Source of the DNA: Grimontia kaedaensis
GTDB taxonomy: Bacteria > Pseudomonadota > Gammaproteobacteria > Enterobacterales > Vibrionaceae
Length of the DNA stretch: 64,000 nt
Direction of reading: 5' to 3'
Assembly (NCBI RefSeq): GCF_023746615.1
Contig: NZ_CP082275.1
Span: 2,914,001 to 2,978,000 of the forward strand
The translations under genes and the position numbers were made by a program. The notes beneath the pieces were generated by a model. That model was not told the DNA's origin, ran no database searches, and was given only the letters and a program-made list of their open reading frames with translations. Each line of letters starts with the position of its first letter. The stretch's first letter is position 1. Of this stretch, positions 8,011-18,390 are shown one piece after another.

Positions 8011-9027
8011 TTAACGTGTTAGATATGGTTTGAACGCATCCGATGCGACTTCGTTAAATCCATTATCCGTCTTTACGATGAAAAATGCAGGAATATTTTC
8101 CTTGTTTGCTAAAGCAACGGCCGCATCTGGGCCCATCACCATAAAGGCAGTGGATAGGCCATCCGCCGTCATACAAGACTTATCAAGCACAGTTACCGAC
8201 ACCAGACGGTGGTTGATTGGCTTGGCAGTTGCCGGGTTGATCGTGTGCGAGTAGCGAACACCATTTTCTTCAAAGTAGTTTCGATAATCACCTGATGTGG
8301 CAATTGCCATGTCGCCCGGTGCAATGATTTCCTGTACGGTTTGCTGCTCTGATGTAGGCTTTTCAATCGCGATACGCCATGGTTGCCCTTCAGCGTTCTT
8401 ACCTTTCAGTTGAAGCTCACCACCGATCTCAACTAAGTAGTTATCAATGCCCAGTGACGCCAGATAGTTTGCGACTACATCAACACCAAAACCTTTAGCA
8501 ATCGATGACAAATCGACATACAGACCCGGGTTGGTTTTGATCAGGTTGTTACCATCAACAGAGAGGAACTCAATCCCTGTCATTGCGCGGCGTTCTGCAA
8601 TCTGCTCGTCAGTTGGAACGCGGTCAGGACGACCTTCAGGACCAAAACCCCAAAGATTAACCAATGGACCAACCGTAACATCAAGAGCGCCATCAGACAG
8701 GGTGTTCAACCGAATCGCCTCTTCTACCACTTTTGCCGTATCTTTCGACACAGTAAATGGTTCGCTACCTGTTTGCTGGTTAAACAAACTCAGTTCAGAA
8801 TCCTTGCGGTACGTAGACATCTGGTCGTTGACCAACTCAAGACGCGCATCAATCTCTGCCTGAATATCATTGGATGCAGGAGCATTACCATCAGCAAGGT
8901 ATTTCACCGAGTAGTAGGTACCCATGGTCGAGCCAGTAAGGTGTGTTTGCTGAGGTGCTTGCTCGCAGCCGGACAAAACCAGTAACGCACTGATCATGAG
9001 ACCGACTGACAACAGGAATTTTTTCAT
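8011..9027 (-). CDS. apbE: FAD:protein FMN transferase (flavin transferase ApbE)
   Basis: A periplasmic lipoprotein of 338 residues with lipobox LSGC ending at about residue 21. It transfers FMN from FAD to threonines in SGAT motifs; here the obvious targets are T236 of NqrB and T226 of NqrC in the adjacent operon. Visible ApbE features are GSTMGTYYSVKY (about residues 32-43), GFGPEGRPD, the FAD-binding DLSSIAKGFGVDVVA and the metal/flavin motif YSHTINPATAKPI. It lies 154 bases downstream of nqrF, behind a weak hairpin, and is followed by nqrM. Confidence 0.95.
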   Translation of the reverse strand: MKKFLLSVGLMISALLVLSGCEQAPQQTHLTGSTMGTYYSVKYLADGNAPASNDIQAEIDARLELVNDQMSTYRKDSELSLFNQQTGSEPFTVSKDTAKVVEEAIRLNTLSDGALDVTVGPLVNLWGFGPEGRPDRVPTDEQIAERRAMTGIEFLSVDGNNLIKTNPGLYVDLSSIAKGFGVDVVANYLASLGIDNYLVEIGGELQLKGKNAEGQPWRIAIEKPTSEQQTVQEIIAPGDMAIATSGDYRNYFEENGVRYSHTINPATAKPINHRLVSVTVLDKSCMTADGLSTAFMVMGPDAAVALANKENIPAFFIVKTDNGFNEVASDAFKPYLTR

Positions 9028-9131
9028 TACATCATCCAGTTGTTAAAAAGAAGGATCAGAAAGAATCACTTTTGACTATGGAGAGCTTGAAAAGCCTTTC
9101 AGATAACAATGATTCTGTCTGATTAGATGCA

Positions 9132-9159
9132 AAATGGCTGACCCAAAGGCCAGCCATTA
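9132..9159 (-). terminator. Weak terminator or attenuator between nqrF and apbE
   Basis: AATGGCTG ... CAGCCATT stem (8 bp) with only a short TTTT run on the minus strand. Probably leaky, allowing some nqr transcripts into apbE-nqrM. Confidence 0.5.
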
Positions 9160-9181
9160 TCTCTTTCAGACTGTGTGGTGA

Positions 9182-10405
9182 TTAACCACCGAAGTCATCC
9201 AGCAGGATGTTCTCGTCTTCAACACCCAGGTCTTTCAGCATGCCGATCACAGCAGCGTTCATCATTGGAGGACCACACATGTAGTACTCACAATCTTCTG
9301 GCGCTTCATGATCTTTCAGATAGTTCTCGAACAGCACGTTGTGGATGAAGCCAGTGTAGCCATCCCAGTTATCTTCTGGCATAGGATCAGACAGAGCGCA
9401 GTGCCAAACGAAGTTTTCGTTTTCTGCTGCCAATCCATCGAAATCTTCTACGTAGAACATTTCACGCTTAGAACGCGCACCGTACCAGAAAGACATCTTA
9501 CGGCTAGACTTCAAACGCTTGAGCTGATCGAAGATGTGTGAACGCATTGGTGCCATACCTGCACCACCACCCACAAATACCATTTCTGCATCAGTGTCTT
9601 TCGCGAAGAACTCACCGAACGGACCAGAGATCGTACACTTATCGCCTTCTTTCAAAGACCAGATGTACGAAGACATGATGCCTGGTGGTACGTCTGGGTT
9701 GTTAGGTGGCGGCGTCGCAATACGCACGTTCAGCATGATGATGCCAAACTCTTCTGGGTAGTTAGCCATTGAGTATGCACGAATGGTTTCTTCGTTAACC
9801 TTGGACTCGTAACGGAACAGGTTAAACTTCTCCCAGTCTTCGCGATACTCTTCGGGAATATCGTAATCTGCGTACTTAACGTGGTGAGCAGGCGCTTCGA
9901 TTTGGATGTAACCACCCGCACGGAACGGTACTGACTCGCCGTCTGGAATTTGTAGCTTCAGCTCTTTGATGAAGGTTGCTTTGTTATCGTTAGAGATAAC
10001 AGAACATTCCCACTTCTTCACGCCGAAGATTTCTTCAGGGAGCTCGATGTCCATGTCAGTTTTCATTGCCACCTGACAGGCCAAACGCTCACCTTCACGT
10101 GCTTCACCCTTGCTAATGTGGTCAAGTTCAGTAGGCAGAATATCACCACCACCTGATTTCACTTTCACACGGCACTGGCCACATGAGCCACCACCACCAC
10201 AAGCTGATGATACGAATACACCTGCACCCGCCAGCGCGCTCAGAAGCTTACCGCCCGGCTGCGTGGTGATTGCAAGGCTTGGATCGCCGTTTACAGCGAT
10301 CGTGATGTCACCTGATGGTACCAGCTTGGACTTGGCGAAAAGAATCACCAGTACCAGTGCCAGTACGATTAGAGTAAACATCACTACACCAAGAATAATG
10401 TCCAT
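9182..10405 (-). CDS. nqrF: Na+-translocating NADH:quinone reductase subunit F
   Basis: Electron-entry subunit, 407 residues. It has an N-terminal membrane helix (about residues 2-24) and a plant-type 2Fe-2S ferredoxin domain with ligands C69, C75, C78 and C110. A ferredoxin-NADP-reductase-like module follows, with the FAD motif RAYSMANYP and the NADH-binding [12 protein letters not shown] and CGPPMMN segments. It passes electrons from NADH through FAD and 2Fe-2S into the membrane subunits. Last gene of nqrABCDEF, 31 bases after nqrE. Confidence 0.98.
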   Translation of the reverse strand: MDIILGVVMFTLIVLALVLVILFAKSKLVPSGDITIAVNGDPSLAITTQPGGKLLSALAGAGVFVSSACGGGGSCGQCRVKVKSGGGDILPTELDHISKGEAREGERLACQVAMKTDMDIELPEEIFGVKKWECSVISNDNKATFIKELKLQIPDGESVPFRAGGYIQIEAPAHHVKYADYDIPEEYREDWEKFNLFRYESKVNEETIRAYSMANYPEEFGIIMLNVRIATPPPNNPDVPPGIMSSYIWSLKEGDKCTISGPFGEFFAKDTDAEMVFVGGGAGMAPMRSHIFDQLKRLKSSRKMSFWYGARSKREMFYVEDFDGLAAENENFVWHCALSDPMPEDNWDGYTGFIHNVLFENYLKDHEAPEDCEYYMCGPPMMNAAVIGMLKDLGVEDENILLDDFGG

Positions 10406-10436
10406 TGACTATTCCTTAATTCGCGGTTTACCCGAC

Positions 10437-11033
10437 TTACAGTTGAACACCGGAGAAAGACATAAAGCCTAACGCCATCAGACCTACAGTGATAAAGGTA
10501 ATACCCAGACCACGAAGTGCAGGTGGTACGTCAGAGTACTTCATCTTTTCACGGATACCTGCCAGCGCAACAATCGCCAGCATCCAGCCCACACCTGAGC
10601 CGAAACCGTAAACTACGGACTCCATGAAGTTGTAGTCACGTTGAACCATGAAAGATACGCCACCGAAGATTGCACAGTTCACTGTGATCAGCGGTAGGAA
10701 GATACCCAGTGCGTTGTAAAGCGGCGGGAAGAAGCGGTCCAGAACCATTTCTAGGATCTGTACCAGTGCCGCGATAACGCCGATGAAAGTGATGAAGTTC
10801 AGGAAGCTAAGATCCACGCCTTCAACAATCGCACCGTTTTTCAGTACCAGGTTGTAAATCAGGTTGTTAACCGGAACGGCCACAGACAGTACTACGATTA
10901 CCGCAACACCCAGACCGAAAGAGGTTTTAACTTTCTTGGATACTGCCAGGAAAGTACACATACCCAGGAAGAAAGACAGTGCTAGGTTTTCGATGAAAAT
11001 CGAACGAACCAGCAGGCTAATGTAATGTTCCAT
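10437..11033 (-). CDS. nqrE: Na+-translocating NADH:quinone reductase subunit E
   Basis: Inner-membrane subunit of 198 residues with six hydrophobic helices. It pairs pseudosymmetrically with NqrD. Conserved cysteines near the middle of the helices (for example in [12 protein letters not shown] and [10 protein letters not shown]) correspond to the ligands of the intramembrane iron centre shared with NqrD. Seven bases after nqrD. Confidence 0.97.
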   Translation of the reverse strand: MEHYISLLVRSIFIENLALSFFLGMCTFLAVSKKVKTSFGLGVAVIVVLSVAVPVNNLIYNLVLKNGAIVEGVDLSFLNFITFIGVIAALVQILEMVLDRFFPPLYNALGIFLPLITVNCAIFGGVSFMVQRDYNFMESVVYGFGSGVGWMLAIVALAGIREKMKYSDVPPALRGLGITFITVGLMALGFMSFSGVQL

Positions 11034-11040
11034 TACGTCC

Positions 11041-11673
11041 TTACTCCTTCGCTTCTACTTGTTCAGGTTTGAAGTAACGCACAACCCAGATCAGGAAGCC
11101 GATCAGGAAGAACGCTGATGGGGCCAGAAGCATCAGACCGTTTGGCTGGTACCAACCGCCTTCTGAGGTCAGAGGCAGGATTGATACGCCGAACAGCTTG
11201 CCTGAGCCCAGCAGTTCGCGGAAGAAACCAACAGAGATCAGTACGAAACCATAACCCAGGCCGTTACCGATACCGTCGATGAATGATGGCAGTGGCGGCG
11301 ACTTCATCGCGTAAGCTTCTGCACGACCCATAACGATACAGTTGGTGATGATCAGGCCGACGAATACAGACAACTGCTTAGAGATGTCGTAAACATATGC
11401 TTTCAGGATCTGGTCTACCACGATTACCAGCGATGCGATGATCGCCATCTGAACGATGATACGTACAGAGTTTGGAATGTGGTTGCGGATAAGCGAGACG
11501 AACAGGTTAGAGAATGCCGTTACGAATACTACCGCAATGGTCATTACAAACGCCGTTTCCAGCTTGGTGGTAACTGCCAGTGCAGAACACACACCCAGTA
11601 CCTGAAGGGCAATTGGGTTGTTGTCTAGTACCGGAGACCAAAGATTCTTTTTCAGTTCTTTAGAATCAGCCAT
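11041..11673 (-). CDS. nqrD: Na+-translocating NADH:quinone reductase subunit D
   Basis: Inner-membrane subunit of 210 residues, homologous to NqrE, with six predicted helices. The cysteines in [12 protein letters not shown] and [14 protein letters not shown] are the expected ligands of the NqrD/NqrE iron site. Its start overlaps the nqrC stop by 8 bases, implying translational coupling. Confidence 0.97.
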   Translation of the reverse strand: MADSKELKKNLWSPVLDNNPIALQVLGVCSALAVTTKLETAFVMTIAVVFVTAFSNLFVSLIRNHIPNSVRIIVQMAIIASLVIVVDQILKAYVYDISKQLSVFVGLIITNCIVMGRAEAYAMKSPPLPSFIDGIGNGLGYGFVLISVGFFRELLGSGKLFGVSILPLTSEGGWYQPNGLMLLAPSAFFLIGFLIWVVRYFKPEQVEAKE

Positions 11674-12448
11674 TGATCAGCTCTCCCTGTTGAACTTTCT
11701 TCAGGAATGGGCCAAAGCCGTTGTCACCAAACCAGAAGTCAAAGGTGTGCTGCACACCGTTTGAAGTCAGAGTTGCACCTGACAGACCGTCTACACCGTA
11801 AACGTCTCCAGGTTGAGCACCGCCTTTAACAACTTTCAGCGCCGGAATGCCTTTGTCGTCAAACAGCAGTTTGCCTTCGAACTGTGCACGCCAGCGAGGG
11901 TTTTCAACTTCGCCACCCAGACCCGGAGTTTCACCGTGCTGGTAGTAAGCGATGTCAGAAACGGTCTTGCCGTCTGTGCTCAGTGCAACGAAGGCATACA
12001 TCATGCCCCACAGACCACTGCCATGTACTGGCACGATCAGACGCTCAGTTTGACCCGCATCGTCTTTCACCAAGTAAACCTTGGCGATGTCAGATAGACG
12101 GCCAATCTTGGCGATATCTTTGTCTGCGGTCAGTTTAACTGACTGAGATGGGTCGGACGCTGCAATGCGTTGGTCAAAAGCCTTCGCTTCTTCAACGGTA
12201 CCAACAAGGTCGCCTGTCTTCAGGTCAACCAGACGTGGTTCGATGAACTTATCAAAGGTTCCAGTGATGTTGCCGTTCGCATCGATACCAGCAACAGAAA
12301 GGATGTTGCGCTGTACGTCCAGCACGGCATTTTTCTCTTGCAAAGGGCGCAGAGAAACAGCCGCGAAAGAAACCACAACTGAACACACCAGGCTCAGCGC
12401 GATAACTACGGTCAGCGTTTTTTTAATGCTATCGTTATTGCTTGACAC
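11666..12448 (-). CDS. nqrC: Na+-translocating NADH:quinone reductase subunit C
   Basis: 260 residues with one N-terminal membrane helix (about residues 10-32) and a large periplasmic FMN-binding domain. The covalent FMN is attached through phosphoester linkage to the threonine of SGAT (S223-T226), the ApbE target. Overlaps the end of nqrB by 14 bases. Confidence 0.98.
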   Translation of the reverse strand: MSSNNDSIKKTLTVVIALSLVCSVVVSFAAVSLRPLQEKNAVLDVQRNILSVAGIDANGNITGTFDKFIEPRLVDLKTGDLVGTVEEAKAFDQRIAASDPSQSVKLTADKDIAKIGRLSDIAKVYLVKDDAGQTERLIVPVHGSGLWGMMYAFVALSTDGKTVSDIAYYQHGETPGLGGEVENPRWRAQFEGKLLFDDKGIPALKVVKGGAQPGDVYGVDGLSGATLTSNGVQHTFDFWFGDNGFGPFLKKVQQGELING

Positions 12449-13679
12449 GAGCCAGTCTCCGTTTGATGTTGCCCTGGATTACCAGGTTGTCGAACAGTGG
12501 CGCAAACAGATTCGCGAACAGGATAGCCAGCATCATACCTTCTGGGTACGCTGGGTTAACCACACGAATCATTACTGCCATCGCACCGATCAGGATGCCG
12601 TACCACCATTTTGCTTTGTTGGTGAACGACGCGGAAACCGGGTCAGTTGCCATGAACATCATACCGAACGCGAAACCACCCAGAACCAGATGCCAATGCC
12701 ATGGCATGCTGAACATTGGGTTAGTGTCAGAACCGATGATGTTAAACAGCGTTGCTGTTGCTACCAGACCAATAAAGGTACCCAGAATGATGCGCCAGGA
12801 TGCAATTCGCATCGCTACGATCATCGCACCACCAATGAAGATTGCCAGCGTTGACACTTCACCGATAGAGCCAGGGATGTTACCAATGAATGCATCCATC
12901 CAAGAGGTTGCTTGGCCAGTGATGTTATTTACCAGCGCGCCTTGACCGCCTTGAGCCCACTGGCTCAGCGCTGTCGCACCTGAGTAACCGTCAGCTGCAG
13001 TCCAAACCAGGTCACCTGATATCTGTGCAGGGTATGCAAAGAACAGGAACGCACGGCCAGCCAGAGCAGGGTTCAGGAAGTTACGACCAGTACCACCGAA
13101 GATTTCTTTTGCTACAACAACACCGAAGGTAATACCCAGTGCTGCTTGCCAAAGAGGAAGTGTAGGTGGAACAATCAAAGCAAACAGGATAGATGTTACG
13201 AAGAAGCCTTCGTTAACTTCATGTTTACGGACCATACAGAACAGTACTTCCCAGAAACCACCAACGATGAATACCGTTGCGTAGATTGGCAGGAAGTATG
13301 TCGCACCAAGCAGCATCATGCTGCCCCAGCCTGCTTCAGCAGAAAGCGTGCCGCCCAGCATTTCAGTTAGCCAGTAGTGCCAGTTGCCGTCGATAACTGC
13401 TGCCAGTTGCTCGCCGCTGTACATTGAGTTCAGCGCCATGATGGCTTGGTTACCAGCGTTGTACATACCAAAGAACATGGCAGGGAATACGGCCATCCAC
13501 ACCATGATCATGATACGTTTCAGGTCGATGCTGTCACGAACGTGTGCACCACGTTTGGTCACAAGGCCCGGGGTATAAAGAACAGTTGCTACTGCTTCGT
13601 ACAGTGCGAACCATTTCTCATGTTTGCCACCCGGCTCGAAGTGATGCTCGATATCTTCAAGATAATTCTTCAGGCTCAT
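12435..13679 (-). CDS. nqrB: Na+-translocating NADH:quinone reductase subunit B
   Basis: The main sodium-channel subunit, 414 residues, with about ten membrane helices. It carries covalent FMN on T236 in [12 protein letters not shown], plus riboflavin and the quinone-linked region. The conserved [20 protein letters not shown] segment lies at about residues 195-214. Three bases after nqrA. Confidence 0.98.
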   Translation of the reverse strand: MSLKNYLEDIEHHFEPGGKHEKWFALYEAVATVLYTPGLVTKRGAHVRDSIDLKRIMIMVWMAVFPAMFFGMYNAGNQAIMALNSMYSGEQLAAVIDGNWHYWLTEMLGGTLSAEAGWGSMMLLGATYFLPIYATVFIVGGFWEVLFCMVRKHEVNEGFFVTSILFALIVPPTLPLWQAALGITFGVVVAKEIFGGTGRNFLNPALAGRAFLFFAYPAQISGDLVWTAADGYSGATALSQWAQGGQGALVNNITGQATSWMDAFIGNIPGSIGEVSTLAIFIGGAMIVAMRIASWRIILGTFIGLVATATLFNIIGSDTNPMFSMPWHWHLVLGGFAFGMMFMATDPVSASFTNKAKWWYGILIGAMAVMIRVVNPAYPEGMMLAILFANLFAPLFDNLVIQGNIKRRLARVKQ

Positions 13680-13682
13680 TGC

Positions 13683-15023
13683 TTACCCTTCCTTCTCAAT
13701 TTGATCCAGGCACTCGCGGAGCATAGGGCCAAAATCGTACTTGCCAGGGCAAACAAAAGTACACAGAGCAAGATCTTCAGGATCCAGTTCTAGTGCGCCC
13801 AGCTGAGACATGCTGTCCAGGTCACCTGCACAGATATCACGCAGCAGCAGAGTCGGCTCGATGTCCAGAGGCATCACACGCTCATAGTTGCCGATTGGCA
13901 CCATCGAGCGCTCACTACCGTTTGTGGTAGTGGTCATGTTGAACAGCTGGCCTTTAAAGAACTGGCTTAAATATGCGCGGGTAACGGAGAACTTGTTCTT
14001 ACCTGGAGTAATCCAGCCAAACAGTTCTTTTTCACGACCTTCACGAAGCGCACTCACCTGAAGGTGATAGCGACCGAGGTAACCGTGAACACCACCAGCG
14101 TTCGTACCACTTAGTACGGAGCCAGAAATGAGACGGATTTCACCAGGCATCAACTCATTGTCAGTGATGTCTGAAACTGAAGCACCGACTTGAGTGCGGA
14201 TGAGACGAGGGTTGTTAACAACCGGCCCAGCCAGTGAAACGACGCGATCAGTATAAACTTCACCCGTTAGGAAAAGCTTACCGAAAGCGATAACGTCTTG
14301 ATAGTTCAGGTGCCATACCTGCACGTCCATACCAACAGGGCGAAGGAAGTGAATGTGAGTACCAACCAGACCTGCTGGGTGAGGACCATTAAACACTTGC
14401 TCTTCTACATTGGATTGGTTACTGCGCGGCAGGCTGGATTCGCCTTTACACACAAACACCTTGCCGTCAGTCAGGCGTGAAACCACGTCCAGACCTGCTA
14501 CAAACGCGTCTTGCTGCTCATTAATGACCAGCTCTGGGTTAGCAGCCAGAGGGTTTGAGTCCATTGCTGTTACAAATACAGCTGCTGGACTTGCGTCAAC
14601 CGCTGGTGTTTTGCTGAATGGGCGGGTACGGAACGCGGTCCACATACCAGATTCAACAAGTTGGTCTACGACCACTTGACGATCCAGGCCTGCGATATCA
14701 GACGCTTCGTATTTGTTGAAAGTGACTTGCTCGTTGCCTTCTACTTCGATGACAACAGACTGAAGAACACGTTTTGCACCGCGGTTGACTTCAACCACAG
14801 TACCAGCTGCAGGAGCAGTAAATTTAACGCCTAAGTTCTTTTTGTCTTCAAAAAGAACCTGACCTTTTTTCACTACATCCCCAACACGAACATGCATCGT
14901 TGGACGCATGCCAACGTACTCTTCGCCAAGCAAGGCGACTTTTTTGATGGCTGGGCCATCATTTATCACCTGAGCTGGAGTCCCGGCAATTGGGATATCC
15001 AGACCCTTTTTTATTGTAATCAT
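13683..15023 (-). CDS. nqrA: Na+-translocating NADH:quinone reductase subunit A
   Basis: Cytoplasmic-side subunit, 446 residues, the same length as in Vibrio cholerae. The start is ATG 15023, giving [18 protein letters not shown]; a GTG four codons upstream keeps the frame but lacks support. It has an N-terminal barrel-sandwich fold ([22 protein letters not shown]) and Rossmann-like domains, without cofactor cysteines of the RnfC type. First gene of the six-gene operon. The leader upstream is about 450 bases and contains a short upstream reading frame. Confidence 0.97.
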   Translation of the reverse strand: MITIKKGLDIPIAGTPAQVINDGPAIKKVALLGEEYVGMRPTMHVRVGDVVKKGQVLFEDKKNLGVKFTAPAAGTVVEVNRGAKRVLQSVVIEVEGNEQVTFNKYEASDIAGLDRQVVVDQLVESGMWTAFRTRPFSKTPAVDASPAAVFVTAMDSNPLAANPELVINEQQDAFVAGLDVVSRLTDGKVFVCKGESSLPRSNQSNVEEQVFNGPHPAGLVGTHIHFLRPVGMDVQVWHLNYQDVIAFGKLFLTGEVYTDRVVSLAGPVVNNPRLIRTQVGASVSDITDNELMPGEIRLISGSVLSGTNAGGVHGYLGRYHLQVSALREGREKELFGWITPGKNKFSVTRAYLSQFFKGQLFNMTTTTNGSERSMVPIGNYERVMPLDIEPTLLLRDICAGDLDSMSQLGALELDPEDLALCTFVCPGKYDFGPMLRECLDQIEKEG

Positions 15024-15071
15024 ACGCACTTGCACTACATTAACGGGAAAAAAATTCTGTTATTGCGCAGT

Positions 15072-15110
15072 TTAATACACGACTTTCCACTGTCTAGCTG
15101 AGCGATTCAT
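15072..15110 (-). CDS. Possible 12-codon leader peptide upstream of nqrA
   Basis: ATG 15110 with AGGTGAGCTT upstream encodes MNRSARQWKVVY and stops 48 bases before the nqrA start. The ribosome-binding site is better than that of nqrA itself, so coupled or attenuating translation is conceivable. No leader peptide for nqr is known to me; it may be chance. Confidence 0.25.
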   Translation of the reverse strand: MNRSARQWKVVY

Positions 15111-15477
15111 AAGCTCACCTTCGCAACTTCCTCATCACCAACCCGCAACAATTCAAGGCATGGGGTCAGTTTTCAAGCGGTGGATTCTATCATCAACCAA
15201 AGTCGCTATTCCACGGCAATCACCGTGATACACCCTGAATTTTCGGCAACTGAACAAACTATGCTCAATTGTAAGCGATAAGTATGAGCCGGTGCACAAT
15301 TTGTGGCGCAAACGTGATGTGGATTAATTGTTCCAAAACCAACATCTCGCACATAGACCTGTCTTTATTCTGAACAGGTTAATACACCCATGTTTTTTAA
15401 CATTTGCTCATGTTTCGGGACGATTTCTATCCTGACCTTGACACTTGGAATCCAGTAGTGGTTTTCATCGCCGCACT
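15111..15477. other. Gene-free region upstream of the nqr operon
   Basis: About 370 bases between the nqrA leader and the bolA terminator, presumably holding the nqr promoter and regulatory sites on the minus strand. I see no open frame on either strand with a good start, and no operator that I can name with confidence. Confidence 0.5.
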
Positions 15478-15502
15478 AAAAGGGCTGTTTGAAACAGCCC
15501 TT
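15478..15502 (-). terminator. Terminator after bolA
   Basis: AAGGGCTGT-ttgaa-ACAGCCCTT stem followed on the minus strand by TTTT. Confidence 0.75.
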
Positions 15503-15530
15503 ACTTGTTGGTCTATTCTGCGTCTAAAAC

Positions 15531-15836
15531 CTAACCACCGTGACATGGCGGAGAGACGGGTGCTTGACCATTTAATTCGCGCCACTCTTCTTCAGTATAA
15601 GTATGAATTGCAAGTGCATGAATATCATTTTGCAATTCTTCACTCAGGGTCTGGTTTACCGCACGGTGCCTAGCGATAAGGCGTTGCCCTTCAAACTGTT
15701 CACTGACCACCGTCACTTTAAAGTGACTTTCTGAACCTTCAGGGACGTTGTGCATGTAACTTTCGTTTTTTACATCCAAATGCACCGGTGAAAATGCGGT
15801 GTTGAGCTTGTGCTCGATTTTTTGCTGAACTTTCAT
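15531..15836 (-). CDS. bolA: BolA-family protein
   Basis: 101 residues from ATG 15836, which has AGAGGGAAG just upstream; the frame stays open eight codons further but without a good start. BolA proteins work with monothiol glutaredoxins in Fe-S and iron handling and bind DNA as morphology and stress regulators. The core fold is recognisable: N-terminal helix [36 protein letters not shown], and the loop [16 protein letters not shown] with the conserved His. The C-terminal ...[13 protein letters not shown] matches BolA rather than IbaG/YrbA. Confidence 0.93.
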   Translation of the reverse strand: MKVQQKIEHKLNTAFSPVHLDVKNESYMHNVPEGSESHFKVTVVSEQFEGQRLIARHRAVNQTLSEELQNDIHALAIHTYTEEEWRELNGQAPVSPPCHGG

Positions 15837-15920
15837 TCTTCCCTCTGACTTTAGACGCAAATTTCAAAATAGGTCGTGTCTACGAACTTTTTGTCTTCAA
15901 AAGTTAAAAATTTACGGGTA

Positions 15921-15970
15921 TGTATACCCAAACGACCTGAAGATGCTCGCATTCAGGCTGTTTGGGTATA
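15921..15970. repeat. Palindromic repeat, TATACCCAAAC...TTTGGGTATA type
   Basis: The left arm TATACCCAAACGACCTGAA and right arm TTCAGGCTGTTTGGGTATA pair at 17 of 19 positions around a 10-base loop. A related palindrome occurs at 26225-26274 and half-copies near 317-326 and 26346-26366, so this looks like a dispersed REP-like extragenic element. It lies in the divergent bolA/rlmG promoter region. Confidence 0.75.
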
Positions 15971-16079
15971 TACAACAACCCAAAATTGCTTGGGTCTAGA
16001 CCTATTCTCTCTCCATCCCAAGCCGTTTCGTTATATTATCTGCGACAATATACTCGATTATCTCTAGCTGATACACGCC

Positions 16080-17231
16080 ATGAAAACCACGTTAGACATT
16101 GCTGGAAAGACGTTTGCACTCCACCGTTATCCTATTCAGAAGAATGAAACCCTGCAGGCATGGGATGCAGCAGATGAATACCTGATCGAGGAACTTGAGA
16201 ACAGTGTGTTACCAGACAACGCACACATCTTGATTTTCAATGATGGTTTCGGGGTATTGAGCTGCTGGGCAATTCAGAAAGGATATCGTGTCACCATGGT
16301 GAGCGACTCCCATTTAGCCCAGTTAAGCGTCGAGCAGAACATCAAGAATAATAACCTTGAAGGCATCGATATCATTTCATCGTTGGCGCCCCTGCCGACG
16401 GATACCGATATCATCGTAATTAAGCTGCCAAAATATATCCGTTTTCTGGTTTGGCAACTCCAGCAGATTTCACATTCTGCGCGGATGAACGTTCAAGTAT
16501 TAGCAGGTGCAAAAGCCAAAGACATTCACACATCAACACTCAAGCTGTTTGAAAAACACCTTGGTAGTACCCATACCTCACTGGCAAAGAAAAAAGCCCG
16601 ATTGATTTTCTGTCATAAAGAAAAGCAGCTTGAGTCGGCGCCTGCTGAAACGACGTCTTTTGACGTTGCCGATTACAAAATGACACTGCAAAACCATGCC
16701 AATGTGTTTTCTTCAGAAAGTCTGGATATTGCTGCCTATTTGATGCTCGAGCACATACCAAGTGATGAAAGCATTAAGCACATCATCGATTTGGGTTGTG
16801 GAAATGGAGTCCTTTCTGTTGAGGCTGCGCGTCGTAACCCTCACGCAAAAGTGACAGCTGTGGACGAAAGTCACATGGCGGTGGCTTCAGCATCCGCAAA
16901 CCTGCTTAATCATGGTATTACAGCAGAACGTATAGAATGTCGGGTAAATAACTGTCTGGAAGGTTTCCCTTCAAACAGTGCCGATATGGTGCTTTGCAAC
17001 CCGCCATTCCATCAACTGAATACCGTGACAGACCACATTGCCTGGCAAATGTTTTGTGACGCCAGACAGGTTCTTGAACCCAAGGGACGTATTGTAGTGA
17101 TTGGTAACCGTCACCTCGGCTATCATGCTAAATTGAAACGTCTTTTTGGCAATGCGCAAGTCATTGCTTCTAACCGTAAGTTTGTTATTGTCGAAGCTTA
17201 TAAACAGCCTGACTCTAAAGGGATTCGTTAA
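16080..17231 (+). CDS. rlmG: 23S rRNA (guanine-1835-N2)-methyltransferase
   Basis: 383 residues in two related methyltransferase halves: a degenerate N-terminal half (LQAWDAADEYL, HILIFNDGFGVLSC) and a catalytic C-terminal half. The latter has the SAM motif IIDLGCGNGVLSVEA (about residues 236-250) and the N2-guanine motif NPPFHQ (about 304-309). Matches E. coli RlmG (YgjO), including AGAKAKDIHTSTL and NHANVFS, and is distinguished from the paralogue RsmC by the LQAWDAADEYL opening. First of four closely spaced plus-strand genes. Confidence 0.93.
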   Translation: MKTTLDIAGKTFALHRYPIQKNETLQAWDAADEYLIEELENSVLPDNAHILIFNDGFGVLSCWAIQKGYRVTMVSDSHLAQLSVEQNIKNNNLEGIDIISSLAPLPTDTDIIVIKLPKYIRFLVWQLQQISHSARMNVQVLAGAKAKDIHTSTLKLFEKHLGSTHTSLAKKKARLIFCHKEKQLESAPAETTSFDVADYKMTLQNHANVFSSESLDIAAYLMLEHIPSDESIKHIIDLGCGNGVLSVEAARRNPHAKVTAVDESHMAVASASANLLNHGITAERIECRVNNCLEGFPSNSADMVLCNPPFHQLNTVTDHIAWQMFCDARQVLEPKGRIVVIGNRHLGYHAKLKRLFGNAQVIASNRKFVIVEAYKQPDSKGIR

Positions 17232-17234
17232 CTC

Positions 17235-17807
17235 ATGAAAAAACTTCTGCTTGTTTCCGGACTGATACTGGGCCTGAGTGCTTGCTCGTCACCCCGCGAA
17301 CCTCAGATGACGATTGCTCCTCAACCAGCCATCTCATCCGTGCCAGTTGCGCAAAGTAAACCTGTTACGGTGGAAAGCCGCGACCTGCGCACCGCACAAT
17401 TTGTTGCTGTTGTTGACAATGGCCGTAAGAACGTTCAACCAATCCAAGCGACTTCTAACGTTCGCGTCGTATTGGAAGATGCCCTTATCCGCCAGCTGAA
17501 TTCCCAGGGCTACAAAGTCGTTGCAGACAGTAAAGGCAAGCTGCGCATGGACCTGCTTGATGCTTTGGTGAAAGTAGAACACAGCGTTTTCTCTCACACG
17601 ATGAACACCAATGTTCAAATTCAATTGGTTGCCGATAATGGCCAGAATAAGTTCGTAAAACGCTATACGGGTAAGTCGACCACAGAAGGTTCCACCAGCG
17701 CGTCGGTTGAAGACATGGAAATGGCACTGAATAGCCTACTAGAAGCCGTACTTCAGGACATTGCTCGTGACCAGCAGCTGATGACATTCATGAATGAGAA
17801 CTTCTAA
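17235..17807 (+). CDS. yajG: YajG-family lipoprotein
   Basis: 190-residue probable outer-membrane lipoprotein. It has a signal peptide and lipobox LSAC with Cys at about residue 17, then a proline-rich linker and the DUF799/YajG-like domain with VRVVLEDALIRQLNSQGYKV. The function of the family is not established. In enterics yajG sits beside ampG and bolA, and this neighbourhood has the same set. Starts three bases after rlmG. Confidence 0.85.
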   Translation: MKKLLLVSGLILGLSACSSPREPQMTIAPQPAISSVPVAQSKPVTVESRDLRTAQFVAVVDNGRKNVQPIQATSNVRVVLEDALIRQLNSQGYKVVADSKGKLRMDLLDALVKVEHSVFSHTMNTNVQIQLVADNGQNKFVKRYTGKSTTEGSTSASVEDMEMALNSLLEAVLQDIARDQQLMTFMNENF

Positions 17808-18373
17808 TGAAAGCCGTATTTAAAACAGCATTAGTCGCTGCAACACTGTTTGCAGCCAACGCGATGGCAGCGAATCCCGTTGTCAGCGTTGAAACCAGCG
17901 TGGGTGACTTCAAACTTGAGCTTTACCCGGAAAAAGCCCCCAAAAGCGTTGAGAACTTCCTCAAGTACGTTGAGGATGGAAGCTATGTAGGCACCCAGTT
18001 CCACCGTGTCATTCCTGGTTTTGTTGCTCAGGGCGGTGGCTATGATGCTTCGTTTAAACCACGTCCAAACACTTATGGCGAAGTGGTGAACGAATCTAAG
18101 AATGGACTGGGTAACGAACGCGGAACGATTGCGATGGCAAGACGCCAGGCTCCGGATTCAGCAACCCGTCAGTTCTACATTAACCTTCAAAACAACAGTA
18201 ATTTAGACGGAAACAGCTATAAATATGGTTACACCGTTTTCGGTAAAGTCATTGAAGGCTTTAATACTGTTGAGAAGATGGCAAAGGTTAAAACCGTCAC
18301 AATCCCTGAAACTCGCATGCGTGATGTTCCTCAACAACCTATACTTATCGAGAAGATTCTCATTACCAATTAG
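17807..18373 (+). CDS. Periplasmic peptidyl-prolyl cis-trans isomerase (cyclophilin)
   Basis: 188 residues. The signal peptide ends around ANAMAANP (about residue 22), followed by a complete cyclophilin domain: FHRVIPGFVAQGGGYD (catalytic Arg and Phe), FYINLQNN and YTVFGKVIEGFNTVEKM. It isomerises proline peptide bonds in periplasmic proteins and resembles E. coli PpiA. The ATG overlaps the yajG stop (TAATGA). Confidence 0.92.
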   Translation: MKAVFKTALVAATLFAANAMAANPVVSVETSVGDFKLELYPEKAPKSVENFLKYVEDGSYVGTQFHRVIPGFVAQGGGYDASFKPRPNTYGEVVNESKNGLGNERGTIAMARRQAPDSATRQFYINLQNNSNLDGNSYKYGYTVFGKVIEGFNTVEKMAKVKTVTIPETRMRDVPQQPILIEKILITN

Positions 18374-18390
18374 TAACAGGTTGAAAGGGA

